DNA of 6,354 bases, from NCBI GenBank assembly GCA_902796745.1, contig CADBQC010000089.1, positions 1-6,354 on the forward strand, read 5' to 3'. The notes under the pieces are model-generated. The model did not search any database, was not told where the DNA came from, and saw nothing but the letters and a program-made list of their open reading frames with translations. Positions 1 to 6,271 of the stretch are shown in pieces (within the stretch, counting starts at the first letter, position 1; each line of letters opens with the position of its first letter). Source of the stretch: an uncultured Pseudomonadota bacterium. Lineage in GTDB: Bacteria > Pseudomonadota > Alphaproteobacteria > RUG11792. The translations under genes were made by a program, and so were the position numbers.

Positions 1-663
1 AATATCCTCTTTACGTTTTCCGATTTCTCCTTCTTTCATTTCATTGTAGTATAGCAAAAAGGGAATTTTCACTTGAGAATTTACAATAGTATTGATAATA
101 AGTGCAAAGTTTGGATAATCCTGAGGAAATGGTTTCCACTTATCAATAGATACTTTAGATCTTTTTAATTCAACAATTTTTTCTATCTTATTTGCTCTAT
201 ATCTCACCATATCTAAATCAGATACTGTGATATCTCCTAAATTCGCTCTTTGCCAATCGTGATAAGGACTTGATGTATATTGATTTACAGGCTTTCTTGC
301 GGTTCCCGGCTCAACAACACCATACTTTTCAAATAAATCTCTTAATTGGTCATAAGTTATCTTTTCCCAGTGTTTAACAGATTGCAAAACAAAAACTTCT
401 TTACTATTTGTCATAAAACGAACACATATGAAAGGCAATTTTAATTGTACTGCAATCTTATATGCCAAATTAACGTTTTCTTTTTCATTGTTTGACATAT
501 TATTGATATCTATATTATCGACCTTATTTACAAGAGCCAATATTTTAGGAACACTTCTTGCGTTTCCGTATAACAAAAGCCAATTATTTTCCACTGAAAA
601 GCAGTAGCCTAAATTCTTTTTCACCACATAATCGTATATTGCATTTCCATTATAATTTGGCAT
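1..663 (-). CDS. Putative PD-(D/E)XK restriction-like nuclease, third gene of the operon, 3' end off the left edge
   Basis: An uninterrupted frame of 221 codons runs from an ATG at 661-663 to the window edge with no stop, so the C-terminus is missing. The start is supported by a GGAGG eight bases upstream (672-676 region). The best functional clue is in the second half. After SDLDMVRY (Asp149 or Asp151) comes a short strand pair and then VELKRS (Glu165-x-Lys167), followed by a Trp-Lys-Pro and a DYPNF segment. An acidic residue, 13-15 residues, then hydrophobic-E-x-K is the active-site layout of PD-(D/E)XK nucleases, including many restriction enzymes. Residues 1-130 match no domain I recognise and could be a specificity or partner-binding region. 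The gene lies 70 nt downstream of the methyltransferase on the same strand and probably shares its transcript. The nuclease fold is inferred from a short motif; cutting activity and role are not proven. It could instead be a structural relative that only binds DNA. Confidence 0.72.
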   Translation of the reverse strand, partial: MPNYNGNAIYDYVVKKNLGYCFSVENNWLLLYGNARSVPKILALVNKVDNIDINNMSNNEKENVNLAYKIAVQLKLPFICVRFMTNSKEVFVLQSVKHWEKITYDQLRDLFEKYGVVEPGTARKPVNQYTSSPYHDWQRANLGDITVSDLDMVRYRANKIEKIVELKRSKVSIDKWKPFPQDYPNFALIINTIVNSQVKIPFLLYYNEMKEGEIGKRKEDI

Positions 664-733
664 AATCAAAGCCTCCAAGTTTCAGATAAATTTTCCATTA
701 GAATTTGCATATTTAAAACCTTTCAAACAAAGT

Positions 734-2560
734 TTACCAAATTTCTCCTGCTTCTCTTAATTCAAAATCAAAGTAATAATCAGGTATTATGTAGGAATCG
801 TGATTATTTATAAGTTGTTCCTGCGAATTGGAGAGAAGCACGTCCTGATTAATAAATACAGCTTTCAAATCTTCGAAAACATCAATATTTTTCTCAAATT
901 CATCCATATCTTCATCACTCATAATTATTACATATTTCTTATTATCAACTTTGACACCATATTCAAGTTGTATCATTTCAACGATGTGCGCCAACAAATC
1001 ATCATAGAGTTCATCGCTGTTCTTTGCAACAAAGTCAGTTTTGTAATATTTTAAATTTGCTGGAATACCTTGAGAATACTCACTGCCATCGTTTCTTTTA
1101 CCTGTAATAACTGTTTTTATACGTGGGTATGTTACATTTTTACATATTTCGTTATCGTTGTTCGTGCATAAAATAAAATAACGGTTACCGTTATCTGCTT
1201 TGTTCATTTCCAATATAGCTTGTCCTGTGGTACCTGAGCCAGCAAAAAAGTCGAGAAACAATTTGGCATTAGGTTGTATGCAAGAGCAAACATATATTGC
1301 TTCACTGACTGGTTTAGGATATTCGAACTCAACACCTAAATTTGCGAGTAAATCATCGGCACTATCAGCATTTTCATAAATAGAAGGAACATTTTCATAC
1401 ATATTTTCATCAAGATAATATTTTCTCTCCGGTTGTTTAGTTTCATCGGTACCAAAAATTATGCGTTCTTGTTCCATAAGCTTTTTCATTGTAGCCGGAG
1501 GGTTTCTCCAACCTCTTTCCGGAACTGGACAAGGTTTGTGGGTTACAGGATGAATTAATGGAATAAAATAATCATCAGGTGCTTTCTTTTTATTGGGCCA
1601 AGCCATTGACACGCCACGATAAATTCTTCCTTTATCATCTATAAATTTATATGCTTTTTCTCCATTCGAAAAACGCTGTTTTGAAAGCCAGTTTTGAAAT
1701 TCTTTGTTTATCAATTTTAAATCATATTTAACATAAAAGTCTTTTTTTATTTCAGCACTATAATCAAAAGGCTTAATAGCAGCAAGTACATCCTCTGGAA
1801 TCGATTTTTTCCCCAATTTCTTAAATAATTTTTTAGCCTTATTAATCATAATTTCTGCATTTATTTTCTTTCTAATACAAACATTGCTATTCGCAAAAAA
1901 AGCTGTGCGATTTTTACAAAAGCAAAAAATAGTTTCGTGCATTGCAGAAATTCCTAATGAATCTCCTTTTGGATTTTGCTTATTCCATATAATTTCACCA
2001 ATGTTATTTCCCTCACCAAATATTTCTTGTAGTAAGCACATCAACGTGTACGATTCGTGCTCATCTATATTAACAATAATTACTCCGATATTGGAAAGTA
2101 GATTCTTTGCAATTTTTAACCTTTTTTCCATAAAAGAAAGCCATTTTGAATGTTTATATCCATCTTCATCTACAACAAAATCGTCATCGTACTTAAAATC
2201 TTTTTTTCCACGATTATATGGCGGATCTATATAAATAACATCAATTTTACCTTTGTGAGTTTTTTCCAGCAATCTTAATGAATGAAGATTGTCACCTTCG
2301 AGTAGGAAATTAAAATCTTCACTATCAGGATTACATATAATTTCTCGTTCCTTATCCTCAGTAAATACGGGAATATGCGTTTGCATTTTCACATCCACTT
2401 CTTCCTCGTGCTGTTCCCATACAAGTCCGTATTTCTTAGAAGTAAGTTCTCGTTCTATCTGATTGATTGCAATCAACGACTCATCATCGCTATGCTGCGC
2501 TTTCAGTTTTTCAAGAAAGACAAGCATCTTCTCTCTCTTGATTTGTGATAAATTAGCCAT
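734..2560 (-). CDS. Type III Mod-like (beta-class) adenine-N6 DNA methyltransferase
   Basis: This 608-aa protein should transfer a methyl group from S-adenosylmethionine to N6 of adenine in a specific DNA site. The motif order is that of beta-class enzymes. LLEGDNLHSL (about 87-96) precedes the catalytic DPPY (112-115, in IYIDPPYNRG). IVNIDEHE (about 162-169) matches the conserved strand and acidic turn after motif IV. Next comes a long variable section (about 190-410), which should hold the target recognition domain. Then follow YPKPVSEAI (motif X, about 414-422) and the AdoMet-binding FLDFFAGSGTTG (435-446, motif I). The N-terminal 60 residues are charged and helical, as in type III Mod subunits, and the length fits that family. 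The ATG at 2558-2560 has GGAGG (2566-2570) five bases upstream, and only 11 nt separate it from the stop of the helicase gene, so the two are surely co-transcribed. No Res subunit lies next to it in the window. All seven tryptophans are TGG, so a normal code is used. Confidence 0.93.
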   Translation of the reverse strand: MANLSQIKREKMLVFLEKLKAQHSDDESLIAINQIERELTSKKYGLVWEQHEEEVDVKMQTHIPVFTEDKEREIICNPDSEDFNFLLEGDNLHSLRLLEKTHKGKIDVIYIDPPYNRGKKDFKYDDDFVVDEDGYKHSKWLSFMEKRLKIAKNLLSNIGVIIVNIDEHESYTLMCLLQEIFGEGNNIGEIIWNKQNPKGDSLGISAMHETIFCFCKNRTAFFANSNVCIRKKINAEIMINKAKKLFKKLGKKSIPEDVLAAIKPFDYSAEIKKDFYVKYDLKLINKEFQNWLSKQRFSNGEKAYKFIDDKGRIYRGVSMAWPNKKKAPDDYFIPLIHPVTHKPCPVPERGWRNPPATMKKLMEQERIIFGTDETKQPERKYYLDENMYENVPSIYENADSADDLLANLGVEFEYPKPVSEAIYVCSCIQPNAKLFLDFFAGSGTTGQAILEMNKADNGNRYFILCTNNDNEICKNVTYPRIKTVITGKRNDGSEYSQGIPANLKYYKTDFVAKNSDELYDDLLAHIVEMIQLEYGVKVDNKKYVIIMSDEDMDEFEKNIDVFEDLKAVFINQDVLLSNSQEQLINNHDSYIIPDYYFDFELREAGEIW

Positions 2561-2571
2561 AACAGCCTCCG

Positions 2572-5289
2572 TTATACTTCAAAATCTCGTTTTTCCTTTT
2601 TATTCAGGCAAAGGTAATTCAAATAGCAGTTCTGACATTTTTCCTTGCCACACTTTCTCGGCAAATCGTTCGCACGAATCTTAGCAGCAGCATTTCGTAT
2701 GTCGTTTCCGACATCTTTTAGCAAGTTGTCTGTTACACGCTGTTTGTCAGACTCCGTGTTATCAAGATTGTAAATTTCAAGATAATCCGCCTTTTCTCCC
2801 GTGAGTTTCAAATATCCCAGGGCATATATTTTGAGTTGCTCCGCATTTATGCATTCGGTAACATCACGGTTTTTCGTCTTAAAATCAACAATGTATGTTT
2901 TCATCTCACCCGACAACTCTCGCCGTTTTACAAGGTCTATTCGTCCGTTCACCTTAACGCCGTCACCCATATCCAGCTCAATATCCGCTTCTGCCATCGT
3001 AATATTCTTGAAATCCGGTTCGTTTTTTTCAAAATATCTCACCGCCGTTTTATCCGCACCCGCTCTCATATTTGCTTCAAGTTTCGGATTTGCATACGGC
3101 AGATAGAAGCTTGTATCCACGATTGCATGGATATCATCTTCGATAAGTTCTTCCCCCGCAAGATACTTTCTATGTATGTTCTGTACTATTTCGTGCATTG
3201 CTTTTCCGTATCCCAATGCCGGAACAATCGGCTGAACAAAGCCATAGAACATAGACAGCTTAAAGCGGTACGCACACTCAAAATAATCCTGCAGAATGGA
3301 GAAATTCAGGTTTATCGGTGCAGGCTCTTCACTCATCTTGGGTAAGTGTTCATTAGTGTATCTCATTTCGGAATCATACATAAGCATATAAGGAGATTCT
3401 TTTGCTTCAATTAAAAATGGAGATACATTTTTCTCCATCTTATTGTATGGCGACCTTGTTAAGAAAAGATACTTTTTCGCTCTCGTTATTGCAACATAGA
3501 ACAGTTTTCTTTCCTCTTCCAATCGTTCAATATCATCATCGCCTGCAATCTTGCTTGAATTGGAAATATATGATTTGTCAATAATATGCCAAATGCCCTT
3601 TCCGCCCATCTTTCTTGACGGAAAGTTGTTCTTATTGAGTTGAGGAATAAAAACTGCCGTAAATTCAAGTCCTTTTGACTGATGTACTGTCATAATATTT
3701 ACAGCATCAGGACGAATATAGGTGTTTGCAAGATAGCCTTCCGGATAAGCACTTGCTGCTGAATATTTTAGAAAATTACAAAAGTTTGCAAGTTTATTTT
3801 TGGGAAGTGTTGCATAATATATAGTTTCAAAATCATCAATTACCTGGGAGAATTTTCCGAGATTGTAAAGAATAATCTCTGCCGAAGCGTTCTCAGGATC
3901 GTCTGCAATAGAAATTTTACGCAAAAAATCGTGATACACTTGCTGCAAGCAAAAATCGCCATAAAACTTCTTGTCCTTAACATTCATTTGCGAAAGCAGA
4001 CCGATTGCATCTGCTACTTCTTTCTCGTCCAGTTCATAGTCAATATTTGCCCATAGCTCAAACAAACCCGTCATATCAAGCTCGCCATTAAGGTAATCAA
4101 AAATTCCCTTTGCTGCTATACATTCAGGTGTATTAAATAATTCGTTTACCCCTTCAATTATAAACGGAATATCGTTATTTTTGAAAGCTTCGGCAAAGGA
4201 AGCACCAAACTTATGCTTTCTAAGAAGAATAGCCGTTTCAGAGTATTTAACACCAACAGAATGTAATTCCTTTATTCTTTTTGCAATAAAATCGCATTCT
4301 TCTTGAATATCATCAAATTCTTTGTAGGTAGTATCGCTTTCCTCTGCTTTAATCAATTTTCCGGACTGCATTTCTTTTTGCAAACGATTTTGATTGTTCC
4401 TAATAACACGACGTGCAATATCAATAACTGCTTCAGAACTTCGATAGTCGGTATCAAGAACGATGTACCTTTTAATATCGTATCGGTCCTTAAAAGTGAG
4501 AATGTTAGACGAGTCGCTTCCACGGAACTCATAAATGGTCTGATCATCATCACCGACTATACAGAGATTACAGCCACCCTTTTTGATAAACTGAATCAGG
4601 CGCTCCTGAATTGGATTTGTATCCTGGTATTCATCAACTGTAAGATATTTAATTTTATCTAAAATAATCTTTGCAAATTCTTCATTGTTTTCAAGTTGGT
4701 GAAGCATTTCCTGCATTATCAAAGAATAATCGAAATACTTTTTCTCATAAAATGTCGTCTTATATTTTTGAACTGCTGTTTTTGTTACTGCGTCCCATTT
4801 ACTTTCCTCGAATAAATTCTCATTCAATAGACTCATTACACTAAGGAACAAATTAGTTTCCACATACTTGCGTAATCCCAAATCGCTCATACCGCAAGTA
4901 TCATAATTTTTTTCTATGAAAAGTTTTGTCCTAATTTCGTTCAAAACAGTAAATTTCTGAAACTCAGGTATATACTCCTGAAGCATTTTCAAGCAAAAAC
5001 CGTGTATTGTACCCACATACATATTGGCAAATCCGTTCGTATTCCCCAACACTTCTTCACCGTATTTATATATACGAGCCTTTAATTCTCCCGCCGCTTT
5101 TTCAGTGAATGTAAATGCAACAATATTTTCCGGCAAAATTCCTTTTTTCTCTTTTAGTATATTTATAATGCGACGAGTTACAACACCTGTTTTTCCTGCA
5201 CCGGCACAAGCTATGATTTCAACATCTTCATCTATTGTTCTAACAGCATCACATTGTTTATCTGATAAGCCTTCAAATAAATCTTTCAT
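2572..5289 (-). CDS. UvrD/PcrA-like SF1 helicase fused to a Fe-S RecB/AddB/Cas4-type nuclease
   Basis: This is a 905-aa ATP-dependent DNA helicase with a C-terminal exonuclease-type domain. SF1A motifs appear in order: Q-motif LSDKQ (8-12), Walker A with GAGKT (30-34), Ia FTFTEKAAGEL (59-69), TIHGFC (94-99), Walker B VDEYQDT (218-224), III VGDDDQTIYEFRGSD (245-259), IV DYRSS (281-285), V MTVHQSKGLEF (533-543), and VI ERKLFYVAITRAKK (593-606). The nuclease half starts near residue 660. It has Cys672 in YFECAYRF, His699 in GKAMHE, Asp785 in GRIDLV, Asp802-x-Lys804 in VDFKTK, and QLKIY (818-822). It ends with Cys885-x2-Cys888-x5-Cys894. Cys672 plus that triplet is the 4Fe-4S staple known from AddB, Cas4 and Dna2. 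I chose the ATG at 5287-5289, preceded by AAAAAGGGG (5300-5308). An in-frame TTG at 5320-5322 would add 11 residues but would place that ribosome binding site inside the gene. The gene is first in the operon, under promoter copy A. The function in defence or recombination is inferred from context. Confidence 0.93.
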   Translation of the reverse strand: MKDLFEGLSDKQCDAVRTIDEDVEIIACAGAGKTGVVTRRIINILKEKKGILPENIVAFTFTEKAAGELKARIYKYGEEVLGNTNGFANMYVGTIHGFCLKMLQEYIPEFQKFTVLNEIRTKLFIEKNYDTCGMSDLGLRKYVETNLFLSVMSLLNENLFEESKWDAVTKTAVQKYKTTFYEKKYFDYSLIMQEMLHQLENNEEFAKIILDKIKYLTVDEYQDTNPIQERLIQFIKKGGCNLCIVGDDDQTIYEFRGSDSSNILTFKDRYDIKRYIVLDTDYRSSEAVIDIARRVIRNNQNRLQKEMQSGKLIKAEESDTTYKEFDDIQEECDFIAKRIKELHSVGVKYSETAILLRKHKFGASFAEAFKNNDIPFIIEGVNELFNTPECIAAKGIFDYLNGELDMTGLFELWANIDYELDEKEVADAIGLLSQMNVKDKKFYGDFCLQQVYHDFLRKISIADDPENASAEIILYNLGKFSQVIDDFETIYYATLPKNKLANFCNFLKYSAASAYPEGYLANTYIRPDAVNIMTVHQSKGLEFTAVFIPQLNKNNFPSRKMGGKGIWHIIDKSYISNSSKIAGDDDIERLEEERKLFYVAITRAKKYLFLTRSPYNKMEKNVSPFLIEAKESPYMLMYDSEMRYTNEHLPKMSEEPAPINLNFSILQDYFECAYRFKLSMFYGFVQPIVPALGYGKAMHEIVQNIHRKYLAGEELIEDDIHAIVDTSFYLPYANPKLEANMRAGADKTAVRYFEKNEPDFKNITMAEADIELDMGDGVKVNGRIDLVKRRELSGEMKTYIVDFKTKNRDVTECINAEQLKIYALGYLKLTGEKADYLEIYNLDNTESDKQRVTDNLLKDVGNDIRNAAAKIRANDLPRKCGKEKCQNCYLNYLCLNKKEKRDFEV

Positions 5290-5317
5290 AATCACAATAC
5301 CCCTTTTTAGGTAATTA

Positions 5318-5329
5318 ATCAATATTGAT
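5318..5329. promoter_or_regulatory. 12-bp perfect palindrome in the helicase leader
   Basis: ATCAATATTGAT is a perfect self-complementary site about 29 bases upstream of the helicase start codon and just upstream of its ribosome binding site. It could be a repressor half-site pair, or simply a chance AT-rich palindrome. The corresponding place in the other leader (near 5883-5892) has a one-base-shorter, imperfect version. Confidence 0.25.
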
Positions 5330-5379
5330 GGTCCGATTCTGATTTATAAATTGTTTGTTATTTGTTAATTTAAATATAA

Positions 5380-5394
5380 CAATTTGCCGAATTG
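5380..5394. promoter_or_regulatory. Candidate operator palindrome, copy A
   Basis: On the minus strand CAATT and AATTG flank a five-base centre, giving a 15-bp inverted repeat at about +11 to +25 from the predicted start. In copy B the outer pair changes from C-G to T-A while symmetry is kept, and this compensatory change supports a real binding site or a short RNA hairpin. The regulator is unknown. Confidence 0.45.
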
Positions 5395-5411
5395 CGTCTA
5401 TAATGGTATAT

Positions 5412-5441
5412 ATTATATCACAATCATCTTAATGTGTTCAA
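5412..5441 (-). promoter_or_regulatory. Sigma-A promoter of the helicase-methyltransferase operon
   Basis: Reading on the minus strand, TTGAAC (5436-5441) is the -35 element and TATAAT (5412-5417) the -10, with an 18-bp spacer. TGA directly before the -10 supplies the TGn extended -10 element. Transcription should start near 5405, leaving a leader of about 115 nt before the ATG at 5289. Conservation of every element in a second copy supports it. Confidence 0.82.
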
Positions 5442-5486
5442 TGTAATTACTAAATTTGTAAAAATACAATTATAAGATAATCCTGT

Positions 5487-5801
5487 TTATTCTTCCGCCG
5501 CTTTCCACGATTTATGTGCTTCATTAGACAATAAATTTATAATATTAAGCAGATATTCTTTTGTATCTTTTTCAATGCAAATAGTTCCTATAGTTTTTTC
5601 ATAAATGCCATTGTCATAGTTTGTGTTGAATATAGCGTCATATAATTCATTTAGTTTGCTTTCCCGTGTTACTAATGTATGGTCATCGTATGTTTCACCA
5701 TTGGCTAACATGCTCTTAAAAAAGAATTTACCGATTTCACCGTCAGCTAATAGTTCTATCAACGGCGAACTGTCATATCCATTTATAAAATTATTGTACA
5801 A
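5487..5801 (-). CDS. Unrecognised 104-codon acidic protein, possibly 5'-decayed
   Basis: I do not recognise the family. The frame reads like a real soluble protein: SSPLIELLADGEIGKFFFKSM near the N-terminus, a central acidic part, and a helical C-terminus ending in SNEAHKSWKAAEE before TAA at 5487-5489. No membrane segment, signal peptide or DNA-binding motif is visible. The start is a problem. The first usable codon is a TTG at 5799-5801, about 20 bases beyond the only purine-rich ribosome-binding-like tract (AGAAGGA), and no in-frame ATG comes until the FKSM segment. The frame stays open upstream to a TGA (5837-5839 region), including the plausible-looking residues KFVYDIT. The ORF sits behind promoter copy B and ahead of copy A, so it may be a small co-regulated gene, or the 3' remnant of a larger one whose start was lost. 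The overlapping plus-strand frame is taken to be its shadow. Confidence 0.5.
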   Translation of the reverse strand: MYNNFINGYDSSPLIELLADGEIGKFFFKSMLANGETYDDHTLVTRESKLNELYDAIFNTNYDNGIYEKTIGTICIEKDTKEYLLNIINLLSNEAHKSWKAAEE

Positions 5802-5929
5802 AGTTATGTCGTATACGAATTTCCTTCTTCAAATCATATTTAAAGTTTTTGATATATTGCTTATATACTTCTTAACTATTTCTCAATATGATTCTAAACC
5901 CTGATGTATAAATCACTTGTGTATTTATG
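5802..5929 (-). other. Leader between promoter copy B and the 104-codon ORF
   Basis: These bases should be transcribed from promoter copy B. The part nearest the promoter (to about 5883) resembles the helicase leader. In the frame of the downstream ORF it contains several stops, mostly TGA, so it is not an intact N-terminal extension. Only a two-codon ATG frame and the AGAAGGA tract are seen; no RNA gene or riboswitch is recognised. Confidence 0.4.
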
Positions 5930-5934
5930 TATAA

Positions 5935-5949
5935 TAATTTGCCAAATTA
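5935..5949. promoter_or_regulatory. Candidate operator palindrome, copy B
   Basis: TAATTT and AAATTA flank a three-base centre, a perfect 15-bp inverted repeat at about +11 to +25 from the predicted start. It is the counterpart of 5380-5394 and is more symmetrical than that copy. Confidence 0.48.
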
Positions 5950-5966
5950 TCTCTATAATTGTATAT

Positions 5967-5995
5967 ATTATACCACAATTATCTTTAGTGTTCAA
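5967..5995 (-). promoter_or_regulatory. Sigma-A promoter upstream of the 104-codon ORF
   Basis: On the minus strand, TTGAAC (5990-5995) and TATAAT (5967-5972) are separated by an ideal 17-bp spacer, with TGG before the -10 as an extended element. The predicted start is near 5960, about 160 nt before the only candidate start codon of the small ORF. No terminator is obvious between that ORF and the helicase gene, so transcripts may read into the operon. Confidence 0.82.
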
Positions 5996-6020
5996 TGTAA
6001 TTGACTAAATTTGTGAAAAA

Positions 6021-6181
6021 ACATCTGTATTATCTGGTTTTTGCTTTATCTTATCAACAGAGAATGATATTCCAGTTTGCAGACAGATTCCTTTTGGAAC
6101 TACCGCACCAACATTTTTTGTTCTTCAACCTTTTCCTGACTCTATTCCTTCTCACGTCTATTCATTTATCTACAATAGCAG
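6021..6181. other. Gene-poor spacer between terminator and promoter copy B
   Basis: No convincing gene is present. On the minus strand a frame open from about 6124 to the stop at 6005-6007 gives a protein-like string (VGAVVPKGICLQTGISF in its middle). It has no start codon with a ribosome binding site and ends inside the promoter repeat, so it may be the remnant of a lost gene or chance. Nothing else is seen. Confidence 0.3.
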
Positions 6182-6211
6182 CGAAAAGTCCAGCTTTTGC
6201 TGGACTTTTCG
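6182..6211. terminator. Bidirectional Rho-independent terminator
   Basis: A 13-bp perfect stem (6182-6194 with 6199-6211) has a TTTT loop. The GC-rich core GTCCAGC/GCTGGAC is flanked by AAAA on one side and TTTT on the other, so either strand presents a stem followed by a U-tract. It lies about 60 bases after the stop of the frame at the right edge and would keep outside transcription from entering the defence-like operon. Confidence 0.88.
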
Positions 6212-6271
6212 ACAAATTTTTGGCAAGCATTTACAGTTGCCTATTTTTCTTTTGTCAGCTGTTTCTTTATA

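Larger units (their letters stand above)
5375..5464. repeat. Promoter repeat copy A (direct repeat of 5930-6020)
   Basis: This stretch of about 90 bp is a direct, same-orientation repeat of 5930-6020, with about 11-12 differences and two single-base gaps by eye. It covers the upstream AT-rich region, the -35, the -10, the transcription start and a palindrome. Weaker similarity continues into the leader: a CTGATTTATAAAT at 5339-5351 matches 5901-5913 with one mismatch, and TCAATAT at 5319-5325 matches 5883-5889. The duplicated unit is therefore probably the whole promoter plus leader, about 140 bp. Confidence 0.85.
5930..6020. repeat. Promoter repeat copy B (direct repeat of 5375-5464)
   Basis: This is the second copy of the promoter module, in the same orientation and offset by about 555 bp. 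The spacing between -10, start region and palindrome is identical to copy A, whereas the -35 to -10 spacer is one base shorter. Recombination between the copies would remove the 104-codon ORF and leave a single promoter in front of the helicase gene. Confidence 0.85.

Noticed and set aside
666..710. 14-codon ORF between the methyltransferase and the left-edge gene as a leader peptide
   Set aside because: It has no ribosome binding site of its own and its codons merely span the Shine-Dalgarno sequence of the next gene.
1742..2204. Homopolymer A/T tracts of 7-8 bases in the methyltransferase gene as phase-variation switches
   Set aside because: Tracts this short are common by chance in AT-rich genes, and there is no tetra- or pentanucleotide repeat of the kind seen in phase-variable mod genes.
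1884..3345. Plus-strand open frames of 101-169 codons opposite the methyltransferase and helicase genes
   Set aside because: They lie antisense to genes with complete family motifs, lack ribosome binding sites, and their translations are Phe/Ile/Ser-Leu rich as expected for antisense of AT-rich coding DNA.
3486..4553. Short minus-strand frames of 60-66 codons inside the helicase gene
   Set aside because: They are out-of-frame shadows of well-conserved helicase motifs V-VI and III-IV.
5290..5322. Upstream in-frame TTG start for the helicase, adding 11 residues
   Set aside because: It has no ribosome binding site, would place the good AAAAAGGGG inside the gene, and adds residues before the normal family start at the Q-motif.
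5623..5904. Plus-strand 93-codon frame with a hydrophobic end, possibly a small membrane toxin
   Set aside because: It overlaps the minus-strand ORF, and neither a promoter nor a ribosome binding site is seen for it. The hydrophobic tail comes from AT-rich leader DNA.
5802..5929. TGA read as tryptophan, joining the leader to the 104-codon ORF
   Set aside because: The joined translation looks protein-like, but the helicase and methyltransferase genes use TGG for tryptophan and have no internal TGA. The region also aligns with the non-coding helicase leader.
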